Assembly (NCBI RefSeq): GCF_000430725.1
Contig: NZ_KE387205.1
Location: forward strand, 28,436 to 92,435
Direction: 5' to 3'
DNA: 64,000 nt
Source: Azohydromonas australica DSM 1124
GTDB taxonomy: Bacteria > Pseudomonadota > Gammaproteobacteria > Burkholderiales > Burkholderiaceae_C
Under the pieces are notes generated by a model. The model did not search any database. It saw nothing but the letters and a program-made list of their open reading frames with translations, and was not told the origin of the DNA. Position 1 is the first letter of the stretch. Each line of letters begins with the position of its first letter. This document shows positions 47,963-57,795 of this stretch, piece after piece. The position numbers and the translations under genes were made by a program.

Positions 47963-49870
47963 ATGCCCACTCCTGTCCTGGACAAGAAGCAGACCTTTTC
48001 CATCTGGTATCTGCTTGGCGCCCTGTTCCTCATCAGCCTGCTGCAGGACGTGATCAGCGCGCGCCACACGCTCACGCTGACCTACAGCGAGTTCAAGCAG
48101 GCCGTGGTGGCCGGCGGCGTGCAGGACCTGGTGCTGGCCGAGGGCATGGCGGAGGGCACGCTCAAGCCCGACGCGCTGGAGAAGGTGCTGCCGCCGGACC
48201 GGCTCGAACACCTGCGCACCCCGGGCAGCGAGCAGCGCTTCGTCACCGTGCTGGTCGACGACCCGACGCTGGTGCCGCAGCTCGACGCGGCCAAGGTGCA
48301 TTACGGCAGCGTGCGCCGCAGCACCTTCCTGCCGCTGCTGCTGTCGTGGGTGGCGCCGGCGCTGGTGTTCTTCGGCATCTGGTGGTTGCTGATGAAACGC
48401 ATCGGCGGCCCCGGCGGCGCGGGCGGGCTGATGTCCATCGGCAAGAGCAAGGCCAAGGTCTACCTGCAGCAGGAGACCGGCGTCACCTTCAAGGACGTCG
48501 CGGGCATCGACGAGGCGCGCGACGAGCTGATGGAGGTGGTGGAGTTCCTCAGGACGCCCGACCGCTACCGGCGCCTGGGCGGCAAGATCCCCAAGGGCGT
48601 GCTGATCGTGGGCGCGCCGGGCACCGGCAAGACGCTGCTGGCCAAGGCGGTGGCGGGGGAGGCCGGCGTGCCCTTCCTTTCGCTCAGCGGCTCGGAGTTC
48701 GTGGAGATGTTCGTGGGCGTGGGCGCCGCGCGCGTGCGCGACCTCTTCGAGCAGGCCGCAGCCAAGGCACCGTGCATCGTGTTCATCGACGAGCTCGACG
48801 CGCTGGGCCGGGCGCGCAGCCCGGGGCTGATGGGCGGCGGGCACCAGGAGCACGAGCAGACGCTCAACCAGCTGCTGGTGGAGATGGACGGCTTCGACAC
48901 CAGCCACCGCGGCGTCATCATCATGGGCGCCACCAACCGTCCCGAGATCCTGGACCCGGCGCTGCTGCGTCCGGGGCGCTTCGATAGGCACGTGGCCATC
49001 GACAAGCCCGACATGAAGGGCCGGCGCCAGATCCTGGACGTGCACGTGAAGAACGTGAAGCTCGCGCCCGCGGTGGACCTGGACTCCATGGCCGCGCGCA
49101 CCCCCGGCTTCGCCGGCGCGGACCTGGCCAACCTGGTCAACGAGGCCACGCTGCACGCCGCGCGCCAGGGCAAGGAGGCCGTGGACATGCAGGACTTCGA
49201 GCAGGCGCTGGACCGCATCGTGGCCGGCCTGGAGAAGCGCAACCGCGTCATGAACCCCGAGGAACGCCGCTTCGTGGCCTACCACGAGGCCGGCCACGCG
49301 CTGGTGGCCGAGTACCGCGCCAGCGCCGACCGGGTGGCGAAGGTGTCGATCATCCCGCGCGGCATCGGCGCGCTGGGCTACACCCAGCAGTCGCCCACCG
49401 AGGACCGCTACCTGCTGCGCCGCAGCGAGCTGCTGGACCGGCTGGACGTGCTGCTGGGCGGGCGGGTGGCGGAGGAGCTGGTGTTCAACGACATCTCCAC
49501 CGGCGCCGCCAACGACTTGCAGCGCGCCACCGACATGGCGCGGCACATGGTGACGCAGTACGGCATGAGCGAGGCGCTGGGGCTGGCGACCTGGGACGCC
49601 TCGCCGCGCGCGGCCTTCCTGGGCCTGCCGGGCGCGCCGGAGCAGCGCGACTGCAGCGAGCGCACGGCAGAGGCCATCGACGCGGAGGTGCGGCGGCTGC
49701 TGGAGGAGTCGCGCGCCCGCGTCCGGGCCACGCTGGCCGAGCACCGGCCCCGGCTCGAAGCCCTGGCGCAGCTGCTGCTGGAAAAGGAGACCGTGGACCG
49801 CGGGATGCTGGAGTTCGTGCTGGCCGGGGTGAAGGTGGAAAAGGGTACGGCGGCGGGGGTGGAGGCCTGA
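47963..49870 (+). CDS. ftsH: FtsH-type ATP-dependent zinc metalloprotease
   Basis: A 635-residue AAA+ membrane protease. Two N-terminal helices (about residues 12-30 and 122-145) flank a periplasmic segment that is short on conserved sequence. Walker A GAPGTGKT lies at 217-224, Walker B with FIDELDALG about 275, the second-region RPGRFDRH, and zinc-site HEAGH near residue 435. GGAGG precedes the ATG. The AAA and protease modules are intact. Its setting among the phaC-ackA genes and an FNR-like box, rather than with rlmE/folP, suggests an additional, specialised FtsH paralogue. Confidence 0.92.
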   Translation: MPTPVLDKKQTFSIWYLLGALFLISLLQDVISARHTLTLTYSEFKQAVVAGGVQDLVLAEGMAEGTLKPDALEKVLPPDRLEHLRTPGSEQRFVTVLVDDPTLVPQLDAAKVHYGSVRRSTFLPLLLSWVAPALVFFGIWWLLMKRIGGPGGAGGLMSIGKSKAKVYLQQETGVTFKDVAGIDEARDELMEVVEFLRTPDRYRRLGGKIPKGVLIVGAPGTGKTLLAKAVAGEAGVPFLSLSGSEFVEMFVGVGAARVRDLFEQAAAKAPCIVFIDELDALGRARSPGLMGGGHQEHEQTLNQLLVEMDGFDTSHRGVIIMGATNRPEILDPALLRPGRFDRHVAIDKPDMKGRRQILDVHVKNVKLAPAVDLDSMAARTPGFAGADLANLVNEATLHAARQGKEAVDMQDFEQALDRIVAGLEKRNRVMNPEERRFVAYHEAGHALVAEYRASADRVAKVSIIPRGIGALGYTQQSPTEDRYLLRRSELLDRLDVLLGGRVAEELVFNDISTGAANDLQRATDMARHMVTQYGMSEALGLATWDASPRAAFLGLPGAPEQRDCSERTAEAIDAEVRRLLEESRARVRATLAEHRPRLEALAQLLLEKETVDRGMLEFVLAGVKVEKGTAAGVEA

Positions 49871-49916
49871 CGAAGGAGTGGGCCGGGCCCTGGTCCGGGC
49901 CCGGCGCCGCGCCGGC

Positions 49917-51119
49917 TCAGCCGTTGGCCGGCAGCGCCACCAGCCGTGCCGCGTCCTGCGCGGCGACGCGGCCCTCGTCGGTGGGCACCACCCACACCTG
50001 CACCGGGCTGTCCTCGGCGTGGATGGCCATGGCCTCCTCGCCCGTGGCGCGGGCGTTGGCCTGCGCGTCCAGCTTCACGCCCAGGTAGGCCAGCTTGTCG
50101 GCCACGTTGGCGCGCAGCCGCACGTCGTGCTCGCCGATGCCGCCGCTGAAGGCCAGCACGTCCAGCCCGCCCAGGCAGGCCGTGAGCGCGCCGGACTCGC
50201 GCACCACGTGGTAGGTGAACATGTCGACGGCCAGCTGCGCGTCGGCGCTGTCGCTGTCGTGCAGCCGGCGCATGTCGGCCGTCAGCCCCGAGACGCCCAG
50301 CAGGCCGCTTTCCTTGTAGAGCAGCTTCTGGATGCGGTCGTGCGTCCAGCCCTGCTCCATCAGGTACAGCAGCACGCCCGGGTCCAGCGTGCCGCAGCGC
50401 GTGCCCATCATCAGGCCCTCCACCGCGGAGAAGCCCATGGTGGTGGCGATGCTGCGGCCCTCGCGCGCGGCGCACAGGCTCGCGCCGTTGCCCAGGTGCG
50501 CCATCAGCAGCCGGCCCTGCGCCGGTGCGCCGTGGCGCAGCAGCTCGCCCAGGATGAACTGGTACGACAGGCCGTGGAAGCCGTAGCGGCGCACGCCCTG
50601 CTCGCGCAGCGCCCCGGGCAGCGCGAAGCTGTACTCGACCTCGGGCAGGTGGGCGTGGAAGGCGGTGTCGAAGCACGCCACCTGCGGCAGCCCGGGCAGC
50701 ACGCGCATGAAGTTGCGGATGCCCGCCAGGTTGTGCGGCTGGTGCAGCGGCGCCAGCGGGCACAGCGGCTCCAGCGCCTTGATCACCTTGTCATCGACCA
50801 GCACGCTGTCGCGGTAGAGCGCGCCGCCGTGCACCACGCGGTGCGCCACGGCCTCGATGCGCAGCTTGGAGCCGTCGCGGGTCTCGGTCTCCAGCAGCTC
50901 GCTCAGGCTGACCAGCGCCTGCGCGAACGGGTCGGCGCCGGCGGAGAGTTCACGCTGCTGGCGCCGTGGGCCCACGCTCCAGCTCAGCCGCAGCTGCCCC
51001 TGGGGCTCCAGCCCCTCGAAGCTGCCGCTCATCAGGGCCGGCTGCACCTCGCCGTCGCTCAGCGGGTAGACGGCGAACTTCAGCGTCGAGGAGCCGGCGT
51101 TGACGGAAAGGACACCCAT
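49917..51119 (-). CDS. ackA: Acetate kinase
   Basis: A 400-residue ASKHA kinase interconverting acetyl phosphate and acetate with ADP/ATP. MGVLSVNAGSSTLKFAVYP is the conserved N-terminal signature; VAHRVVHGGALY contains a substrate Arg, and RYGFHGLSYQF, AHLGNGASLCA, MGFSAVEGLMMGTRCG and FSGGIGEHDVRLR complete the active site. Cytoplasmic. It is the last gene of the phaC operon, four bases after the maoC-pta stop, so that acetyl-CoA can be turned to ATP by substrate-level phosphorylation when respiration is limited. Confidence 0.97.
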   Translation of the reverse strand: MGVLSVNAGSSTLKFAVYPLSDGEVQPALMSGSFEGLEPQGQLRLSWSVGPRRQQRELSAGADPFAQALVSLSELLETETRDGSKLRIEAVAHRVVHGGALYRDSVLVDDKVIKALEPLCPLAPLHQPHNLAGIRNFMRVLPGLPQVACFDTAFHAHLPEVEYSFALPGALREQGVRRYGFHGLSYQFILGELLRHGAPAQGRLLMAHLGNGASLCAAREGRSIATTMGFSAVEGLMMGTRCGTLDPGVLLYLMEQGWTHDRIQKLLYKESGLLGVSGLTADMRRLHDSDSADAQLAVDMFTYHVVRESGALTACLGGLDVLAFSGGIGEHDVRLRANVADKLAYLGVKLDAQANARATGEEAMAIHAEDSPVQVWVVPTDEGRVAAQDAARLVALPANG

Positions 51120-51123
51120 CGCT

Positions 51124-52557
51124 TCAGCCCTCCTGGTGCCAGTTCTGGCGCGAGTGGTCGCGCCGCGCGTTGTGCGCCACCAGCTTGGCCAGCAGCGCCG
51201 AGGCCACGCGCGCGTCCGGGCCGTCGGCGCGGCTGGTCAGCGCGATGGGCACGCGCGCGCCCAGCACCACGCCGGAGCCGCTGGCGCCGGCCAGGTACTC
51301 CAGCTGCTTGGCGAGCATGTTGCCGGCCTCCAGGTCGGGCACGGCCAGGATGTCCACGTCGCCGGCCACGGGCGAGGCGATGTGCTTGATCGACGCGGCC
51401 TGCGCCGAGATCGCGTTGTCGAAGGCCAGCGGGCCGTCGAGCAGGCCGCCGTTGATCTGGCCGCGGTCGGCCATCTTGCACAACGCCGCGGCGTCCAGCG
51501 TGGAGGGCATGGACGGGTTGACCGTCTCCACCGCCGCCAGGATCGCCACCTTGGGCTTGTCCACGCCCATGGTGCGCGCGAAGTCGATGGCGTTCTGGAT
51601 GATGTCCTTCTTCTCCATCAGCGACGGCTGGATGTTGAGCGCCGCATCGGTGATGAGGATGGGCTTGCGGTACAGCGGCACGTCGAAGCGGAACACGTGC
51701 GACATGCGCCGGCCCGTGCGCAGCGCCTTCTGACCCAGCACGGCGTGGATGAGCTCGTCGGTGTGCAGGCTGCCCTTCATCAGCATCTCCACCTCGCCCT
51801 TGGCCGCCATTTCGGCGGCCACCTCGGCCGCGGCCTCGGAGTAGGGCGTGTCGATGATGCGCACGTCGCCCAGCTCGATGCCGGCTTCCTGCGCCACGTG
51901 GCGGATGCGCAGCTCCGGGCCGATGAGCACCGGGTCGATCAGGTCGAGCTTGGCCGCGTCCATGGCGCCGGAGAGCGAGTCGGCGTCGCAGGGGTGCACC
52001 ACCGCGCACTTGGCCGCGGGCATGTCCGCGCCCAGCGCCAGCAGCGCGCGCAGCCGCGCCTGGGCGTCGAAGAGGTGGATCTTGGGCGCCTTGTCGCGCG
52101 GCAGCTTCACCTTGGCGGTGGGCGCGAGCACGCGCGCCTTGCCGTAGAGCACGCAGGCGCCCTTCTGGTTCACGACCTCGCAGTCCAGCTCCACGCGCTT
52201 CTTGGCATCGTCCTTGGACGCGACCTTCACCGTGACGGTGAGCGTGTCGGCGATGCGCACGGGCTTGGTGAAGTGCAGGTCCTGTTCCAGGTAGATGGTG
52301 CCCGGGCCGGGGAAGACCGTGCCCAGCAGCGCGGAGATCAGCGAGCCGCCCCACATGCCGTGGGCGATGACGCCGTGGAACAGGGTGTCGGCGGCGTACT
52401 CGGCGTTGAGGTGCGCGGGGTTGGTGTCGCCGGAGACGGCGGCGAAGGCCTGGATGTCCTCGCCGGTGATGGTGCGCGTGAGGCTGGCGGTCTGGCCGAC
52501 GCTGATCTCGTCGTAGGTGACGTTCTCGATGTATTCGGTTCCGGGCAGGGCGTTCAT
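51124..52557 (-). CDS. Bifunctional MaoC-like dehydratase / phosphate acetyl(butyryl)transferase
   Basis: A 477-residue fusion. Residues about 1-155 form a MaoC hot-dog domain (YDEISVGQTASLTRTITGEDI, AAVSGDTNPAHLNAEYA and AHGMWGGSLISALLG, with Asp and His catalytic pair). Residues about 165-477 form a phosphate acyltransferase (ALGADMPAAKCAVVHPCDADSL, MKGSLHTDELIHAVLG, ILITDAALNIQPSLMEK, DILAVPDLEAGNMLAKQL, VLGARVPIALTSRAD). It would hydrate an enoyl-CoA and exchange CoA for phosphate, feeding the following acetate kinase. The fusion next to ackA, fabI and phaC is recurrent in Burkholderiales. Confidence 0.92.
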   Translation of the reverse strand: MNALPGTEYIENVTYDEISVGQTASLTRTITGEDIQAFAAVSGDTNPAHLNAEYAADTLFHGVIAHGMWGGSLISALLGTVFPGPGTIYLEQDLHFTKPVRIADTLTVTVKVASKDDAKKRVELDCEVVNQKGACVLYGKARVLAPTAKVKLPRDKAPKIHLFDAQARLRALLALGADMPAAKCAVVHPCDADSLSGAMDAAKLDLIDPVLIGPELRIRHVAQEAGIELGDVRIIDTPYSEAAAEVAAEMAAKGEVEMLMKGSLHTDELIHAVLGQKALRTGRRMSHVFRFDVPLYRKPILITDAALNIQPSLMEKKDIIQNAIDFARTMGVDKPKVAILAAVETVNPSMPSTLDAAALCKMADRGQINGGLLDGPLAFDNAISAQAASIKHIASPVAGDVDILAVPDLEAGNMLAKQLEYLAGASGSGVVLGARVPIALTSRADGPDARVASALLAKLVAHNARRDHSRQNWHQEG

Positions 52558-52595
52558 GACTTGGTATTCTCTGTTCGTGTTGTCGGTGAGGGCGA

Positions 52596-53414
52596 TCAAG
52601 CCACCGCGTGGCAGCCGGCGTCCACGTAGATGGTCTGGCCCGTCATGCCGGAGGCCGCGTCGCTGCACAGGAAGCTCGTGAGCTGCGCGATCTCGTCCAG
52701 CGTCACGGCGCGGGCCAGCGGCGACTTGGCCACGGCGCCGGCCATCAGCTCGTCGAAGCCGGCGATGCCCGAGGCGGCGCGGGTGTGGATCGGGCCGGGC
52801 GAGACCGCGTGCACGCGGATGCCCTGCGGGCCCAGTTCCACCGCCATGTAGCGCACCAGCGACTCCAGCGCGGCCTTGACCGGGCCCATCAGCCCGTAGT
52901 GCGGCACGGCCTCGTCGGCGCCCAGGTAGCTCATGGTCACGATGGCGCCGCCCTGCGTCATGTGCGGCGCGCACAGCTTGGCCAGCTCGGCCAGCGAGTG
53001 GCAGGACACTTCCATCGCGCGCGCGAAGCCGGTGGAGGAGCTGTCGATGACGCGGCCGTGCAGGTCTTCCAGCGGCGCCCAGGCGATGGAGTGGACGATG
53101 AAGTCCAGCCGGCCCAGCTTCTCGATGGCGAAGTCCACCAGCGCCTGCAGCTCGCCGGGGTTCTCGACGTTGCAGGGCTTGAGCGGGATGCCCGCGGGCT
53201 CGGTCAGCGGCGACACGAAGCGCGTGGCCTTTTCGTTGAGGCAGGAAACTACCACCTCGGCGCCCTGCAGCTTGGCCAGCTCGGCGCAGCCCCAGGCGAT
53301 GCTGTGCTCGTTGGCGACGCCCACGACGAGGCCCTTCTTGCCGGCGAGGCCCAGGCGCGACAGGCGCTGGGTCACTTCGTTGGTGAGGGAGGCGGTGTTG
53401 ACGGCTTGGTCCAT
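52596..53414 (-). CDS. fabI: Enoyl-ACP reductase, FabI paralogue
   Basis: A 272-residue SDR-type NADH reductase. GLVVGVANEHSIAWGCAELAKLQGAEV is the divergent Rossmann loop of FabI; the catalytic region has TMSYLGADEAVPHYGLMGPVKAALES, giving the two Tyr and the Lys of the FabI active site. The N-terminus carries about 22 extra residues before the core, and the C-terminal SGMTGQTIYVDAGCHAVA is standard. The housekeeping fabI is presumably elsewhere; this copy sits between a small protein and maoC-pta, in the phaC operon, and may serve a specialised fatty acid or low-oxygen role. Confidence 0.92.
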   Translation of the reverse strand: MDQAVNTASLTNEVTQRLSRLGLAGKKGLVVGVANEHSIAWGCAELAKLQGAEVVVSCLNEKATRFVSPLTEPAGIPLKPCNVENPGELQALVDFAIEKLGRLDFIVHSIAWAPLEDLHGRVIDSSSTGFARAMEVSCHSLAELAKLCAPHMTQGGAIVTMSYLGADEAVPHYGLMGPVKAALESLVRYMAVELGPQGIRVHAVSPGPIHTRAASGIAGFDELMAGAVAKSPLARAVTLDEIAQLTSFLCSDAASGMTGQTIYVDAGCHAVA

Positions 53415-53531
53415 GGTGTCCTCTTGAAGATTGGGTTGAGTGTTTCTGGTAGGAAACGGTGTATTCGGACAAGGAACGCCCCCGCGCGGCGCGCGGCCGG
53501 CGTTCCCGGGTCGTTGGGGGCAGGCCCGGCG

Positions 53532-53945
53532 CTACAGCGCCATGCCCGCCGGGGTGCCGCTGAAACCTTCGCGCTGGAGCTGGGCGTCGGCGGCGGCCAG
53601 CAGGTCGCGCACGGCGGGCGCGCCCACCGCGACGGCGAGGCGGCTGCACAGCTGGTAGCGCAGCACCAGCAGCGCGCGCAGCTCGTCCCACAGGTGGGCC
53701 GCGCGGCGCTCGGGGCCGCGGTAGTTGTGCCCGCCACCTTCGCTGCGCCGCTCCACCGCCACCGGCGGCGTGGGCGGGCGTTGCAGGATGCGTTCCACGT
53801 CGGCCTCGGTCTGCAGCGGTGCGCGCAGCGCGAGGGCCAGCTGCTGGATGCGCCCCTGCAGCGTGCGCAGCTCGGACTCCAGCCGGTGCACGAGGTCGGT
53901 GTCGGGGCGCTCGCCCAGCAGGGCGGTGTGGGCCTCAGTCCGCAT
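53532..53945 (-). CDS. Small protein overlapping phaC, unknown function
   Basis: A 137-residue ORF starting MRTEAHTALLGERPDTDL. Its start at 53945 overlaps the phaC stop by 11 nt, indicating translational coupling. Residues about 15-45 form an amphipathic helix (LVHRLESELRTLQGRIQQLALALR), then a basic Gly/Arg segment (RRSEGGGHNYRGPERRAAH) and a second helical part with RYQLCSRLAVAVG. The pattern recalls phasin- or PhaE-like accessory proteins of polyester granules, but there is no clear family match. It is the second gene of the phaC operon. Confidence 0.7.
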   Translation of the reverse strand: MRTEAHTALLGERPDTDLVHRLESELRTLQGRIQQLALALRAPLQTEADVERILQRPPTPPVAVERRSEGGGHNYRGPERRAAHLWDELRALLVLRYQLCSRLAVAVGAPAVRDLLAAADAQLQREGFSGTPAGMAL

Positions 53946-55824
53946 AGCGCTGGTGCACGTACTGGCCCGGGGCGTCTTCCAGCGCCATGTCGGCCGGGAT
54001 GGGCTTGGCGGCCACGCGCGGACCGGAATGCTCGGCCAGCCAGGCGCTCCACGCCTCCCACCACGATCCCTCGTGCGTGGGTGCCGTGGCGGCGTAGTCC
54101 TCGGGCGTGACGTAGCCCTGGCCGCGGGCGCGCTGGGCCATCTGGTAGCTGCGCCGCGCATGCCCGGGCTCGGAGACGACGCCCGCGTTGTGCCCGCCGC
54201 TGGCCAGCACGAAGGTCGTGTCGGTGTCGGTGAGCAGGTGGATCTTGTAGACCGACTTCCACGGCGCCACGTGGTCGCGCGCCGTGCCCACCACGAACAG
54301 CGGGGCGTGGATGTCCGACAGCGCCACCGCCACGTCGCCCACGCGGTAGCGGCCCGTGGCCAGTGCGTTGCCCAGGTACAGCGACTGCAGGTACTCCGAG
54401 TGCATGCGCTCGGGCAGCCGCGTGGCGTCGGCGTTCCAGCTCATGAGGTCGTTGGGATGGTCTTCCTCGCCCAGCAGGTAGCGGCGCACGTTGCGCGCCC
54501 AGATCAGGTCGCGCGAGCCGATGAACTGGAAGGTGCCGGCCATCTGGCGTCCGCTGAGGAAGCCCGTGCGCGCCATCTCCTCGCGCAGCGTGCGCAGCTG
54601 GTCGTCGTCGATGAACACGCCCAGCTCGCCGGGCTCGCTGAAGTCGGTGAGCGTGGTCAGCAGCGTGACGCTGGCCAGCGTGGGCAGGTCGGCGATGTCG
54701 CCCTGGCGGCGCAGCGGGTGCGCCTCGGCCGGCGCGGCGGCCGTGTGGCCGGCCAGCGCCGCCGCCACGATCGCCAGGAAGGTGCCGCCCAGGCAGTAGC
54801 CCGCGGCATGCACGCGGCGCGCGCCGCTGGTGTGCGCCACCGCGGCCATGGCGTCCATCACGCCGCTGCGCAGGTAGTCGCGCATGCCCAGGTCACGGTC
54901 GGTGGCGTCGGGGTTGCGCCAGGAAATGATGTAGACCGTGTGCCCCTGGCCTACCAGGTAGCGCACCATGGAGTTCCCGGGCGAGAGGTCCAGGATGTAG
55001 TACTTCATGATGCACGAGGGCACGATCAGCACCGGCTCCGGATGCACCGTGGCGGTGGTGGGCTCGTAGCGGATGAGCTCGATGAGGTGGTTGCGGTAGA
55101 CCACCTTGCCCGGCGTCACGGCCACGTCTGTGCCCACGCCGTAGGGCAGCGGCTGCAGCGGCGCGTCGGCCTGCGCGCCCTTGGCGGCCTGCTGCGCGAG
55201 GTCCTGCGCCAGCCGCTGCGCGCCCTGCGCCAGGTTGCCGCCGGCGGTCGCGCGCGCGGCCTGCAGCACCAGCGGGTTGGTCAGGGCGAAGTTGGACGGC
55301 GACAGCGCGTCCAGCGCCTGGCGGGTGAAGAAGTTCACCAGATGCGCGTGGTGGCTCGCCACGCCCTCGACCTTCACCGCCTGCTCCCACCACGCGCAGC
55401 TGGCCTGGTAGCCAGCCTTGAGCTGCTGGAACGGCCACTGCTGCCAGGCCGGGTCGCGGAAGCGGTCGTCGCGCTCGGGCGGCTGCGCGGTGCCGGGTTG
55501 CGCCGGCAACAGGTCGGCCGCCAGCTGCATCGCCTGCTGGGCCAGCGTGGACTGCCGGCCCGGCGAGACGGCCAGGTGCATCGTCCAGTCGGCCCAGGCC
55601 AGTGCCAAGCTGATGGGCGACAGGCCCATCGCTGCCCGCGACAGCAGCGCGTGTGCCGCCTCGTCGAGCTGCTGCGCGGCCAGCTGGCTCTTGCCGGGGC
55701 TTGCGCCGGCCGGCTGCACCGCGGGCGCGGCCTTGGCCGCCGGGAGGGACACCGGAGCCGGTGCCTGGACCTTGGGCACGATCGCGGCGGCATGGCTGCC
55801 GGGGGAAAGCTGTTGTTCGGGCAT
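53935..55824 (-). CDS. phaC: Poly(3-hydroxyalkanoate) synthase-like protein
   Basis: A 629-residue alpha/beta hydrolase-fold PHA polymerase. The PhaC N-domain region (about residues 90-270) precedes the core: PVLIVPSCIMKYYILDLSPGNSMV, the lipase-like box AAGYCLGGTF with nucleophile Cys, GTARDHVAPWKSVYKIHL with catalytic Asp and SGGHNAGVV with catalytic His. It should polymerise 3-hydroxyacyl-CoA into storage polyester. The N-terminal 60 residues are Ala/Pro-rich. ATG at 55824 is used; one seven codons upstream (55845) is possible and neither has a strong ribosome-binding site. It heads a five-gene operon behind an FNR-like box. Confidence 0.92.
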   Translation of the reverse strand: MPEQQLSPGSHAAAIVPKVQAPAPVSLPAAKAAPAVQPAGASPGKSQLAAQQLDEAAHALLSRAAMGLSPISLALAWADWTMHLAVSPGRQSTLAQQAMQLAADLLPAQPGTAQPPERDDRFRDPAWQQWPFQQLKAGYQASCAWWEQAVKVEGVASHHAHLVNFFTRQALDALSPSNFALTNPLVLQAARATAGGNLAQGAQRLAQDLAQQAAKGAQADAPLQPLPYGVGTDVAVTPGKVVYRNHLIELIRYEPTTATVHPEPVLIVPSCIMKYYILDLSPGNSMVRYLVGQGHTVYIISWRNPDATDRDLGMRDYLRSGVMDAMAAVAHTSGARRVHAAGYCLGGTFLAIVAAALAGHTAAAPAEAHPLRRQGDIADLPTLASVTLLTTLTDFSEPGELGVFIDDDQLRTLREEMARTGFLSGRQMAGTFQFIGSRDLIWARNVRRYLLGEEDHPNDLMSWNADATRLPERMHSEYLQSLYLGNALATGRYRVGDVAVALSDIHAPLFVVGTARDHVAPWKSVYKIHLLTDTDTTFVLASGGHNAGVVSEPGHARRSYQMAQRARGQGYVTPEDYAATAPTHEGSWWEAWSAWLAEHSGPRVAAKPIPADMALEDAPGQYVHQRYAD

Positions 55825-56063
55825 CGTTCTTCGCTGTCTGGACATCGATCAATATCGAAGGGTCGGTGGCGGCACTATGAATGCATCGCGGGAGGCCAAA
55901 AAGTCAAAATGCCCGCCAAATACCGCCAATTTCATGTTGCAGTGCAATACTTGGCATATGCACCGGCGGGAATATTCGGTTGCTTGCGCAGCCGGCCTCG
56001 CGAGGCGTGCGACCGCTCGGAGTGCGGCCGGTTCCATGCTGGAGTGCGGCAGGGGCGGCACTC

Positions 56064-56077
56064 TTGATGCACGTCAA
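56064..56077. promoter_or_regulatory. FNR/Anr-like box between phaC and the MFS gene
   Basis: TTGATGCACGTCAA matches the FNR/Anr consensus TTGATNNNNATCAA at nine of ten fixed bases. It sits in the 446-bp gap between phaC (leftwards, 240 bp from its start) and the MFS gene (rightwards). On the minus strand a poor -10 (CAGCAT) lies at the class II distance. The phaC operon content fits Anr control better than the exporter. Confidence 0.6.
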
Positions 56078-56270
56078 GCATTCCCGGGCCTTTTCGAATC
56101 GCGGCACGTGCAGTGGAAAACTGTGTGCTAAATGCCCGGGCAGCTGGTTTGTCTTGGCCACCACGCCTGGACAACCCGGCTTCAGGAGCTGCGGACATTT
56201 GAATGACGGCGGTGTGACAGGAAATAGCCTATGCCCGCAAGGCCGGCATGTGGCTTGCAGCCGCGCCCGC

Positions 56271-57782
56271 ATGCCCCGCACGCTGGACCCGCCGCAGCCG
56301 CCCGCCCTGGACCCCTCTGCGCCCGCGGCGCCCGCCGGGGCGCCGTCGCGGCAGGCGGTGCTGGCGCTGTTCAGCGCGGTGATGCTGCCCATGTTCCTCG
56401 CCGCGGTGGACCAGACGCTGCTGGCCACGGCCACGCCGCGCATCGCCGCGGATTTCCGGGACCTGGGCGACTCGGCCTGGATCGCCATCGGCTACCTCAT
56501 CGCCGCCACCGTGATGGCGCCGGTGTACGGCCGGCTGGGCGACCGCTTCGGGCGCCGCAACATGCTGCTGGCCGCGCTGGCGGTGTTCGCGCTGGGCTCG
56601 CTGGCCTGCGGGCTGGCGCGGGGCATGGGCCCACTGGTGGCGGCGCGGCTGCTGCAGGGGCTGGGTGGTGGCGGGCTGATGGTGCTGTCGCAGGCGCTCA
56701 TCGGCGAGCTGGTGCCGCCGCGCCTGCGCCCGCGCTACCAGGCCTACTTCGCCATCGTCTTCACCGCGTCCAGCGTCGGCGGGCCGGTGATCGGCGGGCT
56801 GGTGGTGCACCACGCTGACTGGCGCTGGCTGTTCCTGGCCAACGTGCCGCTGTGCGCGCTGGCGGCCTGGCGCGTGTGGCGGCTGCCGTCCGGCCCGCAC
56901 GGGGCGCTGCGCGGCGCGCCCACCGACCCCTGGGGCGTGCTGCTGTTCGTGCTCACCGCCGTGACGGCGCTGTTGTGGTTCAGCCTGGCGGGGCACCGCT
57001 TCCACTGGCTGTCGGCCACCAGCGTGGCGCTGGTGCTGACCTGCCTGGCCGCCGGCGCGGTGCTGCTGCGCCAGCAGCGGCGCCATCCGGCGCCGTTCCT
57101 GCCGCTGGACCTGCTGCGGCTGCCCGGCGTGGGCTGGATCTGCGGCACGGTGCTGGTGTTCGCCGCGAGCATGTTCGCGCTGGTGTTCCTGCTGCCGATC
57201 CAGCTCCAGCTGGGCCACGGCGCCAGCGCCGCGGACGCCGGGCTGCAGATGCTGCCGCTGACCGCGGGGCTGGTGGTGGGGGCCACGCTCAACGGCCGCC
57301 TCACCGCGCGCACCGCGCTGCCCACGCGCACGCCGCCTTACGGGCTGGCGCTGGCCGCCGCGGCGCTGGGCGTGCTGGCGCTGGCACCGCCCTCGCCGCG
57401 CCTGCTGGCCATGGCCTCAGGGGCGGTAGGACTGGGTTTCGGCACCGTGATGGCCAGCGCGCAGCTGGCCACGCAGGTGCTGGCCGGCCGCGCGCGCCTG
57501 GGCGCGGCCGCGGGGTTGCTGGCGCTCACGCGTTCGCTGGGCGCCTCGCTGGGCACCGCCATCTTCGGCGGCCTGGCCTTCGTGCTGCTGCATGTGGCGC
57601 CGGGCGGCGAGGGCGCGGCGCCGGCGGCGCTGTCGGTGGACCTGTCGCCGCAGGCGCTCACGCACGCCTTCCACGTCGTCTACGGCGTGCTGGCGGTGTG
57701 CGTGGCCTTGGGCGCCTGGATGGCGTCGCGGGTGCCGGCGGTGCACCTGGAGGGGACGGCGCAGGCGCCGGTGGGGGAGTGA
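56271..57782 (+). CDS. MFS drug-efflux transporter (DHA2/EmrB-QacA type)
   Basis: A 503-residue exporter with 14 predicted membrane helices. MLPMFLAAVDQTLLATATPRIAADF is the helix-1 region of DHA2 transporters with the membrane Asp, YGRLGDRFGRRNML is the MFS loop 2-3 motif, and QGLGGGGLMVLSQALIGELVPPRLR carries motif B/C features. Substrates are not readable, but hydrophobic drugs or metabolites are usual, at the inner membrane with proton antiport. The ATG at 56271 is the only one that leads directly into the fold. It has no adjacent regulator or periplasmic adaptor (EmrA). Confidence 0.92.
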   Translation: MPRTLDPPQPPALDPSAPAAPAGAPSRQAVLALFSAVMLPMFLAAVDQTLLATATPRIAADFRDLGDSAWIAIGYLIAATVMAPVYGRLGDRFGRRNMLLAALAVFALGSLACGLARGMGPLVAARLLQGLGGGGLMVLSQALIGELVPPRLRPRYQAYFAIVFTASSVGGPVIGGLVVHHADWRWLFLANVPLCALAAWRVWRLPSGPHGALRGAPTDPWGVLLFVLTAVTALLWFSLAGHRFHWLSATSVALVLTCLAAGAVLLRQQRRHPAPFLPLDLLRLPGVGWICGTVLVFAASMFALVFLLPIQLQLGHGASAADAGLQMLPLTAGLVVGATLNGRLTARTALPTRTPPYGLALAAAALGVLALAPPSPRLLAMASGAVGLGFGTVMASAQLATQVLAGRARLGAAAGLLALTRSLGASLGTAIFGGLAFVLLHVAPGGEGAAPAALSVDLSPQALTHAFHVVYGVLAVCVALGAWMASRVPAVHLEGTAQAPVGE

Positions 57783-57795
57783 GACGATCGGTGCC

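Noticed and set aside
56064-56270. Assigning the FNR-like box to the MFS exporter
   Set aside because: No -10 element is at the right distance on the plus strand, and the phaC operon is the better functional match; the assignment remains uncertain.
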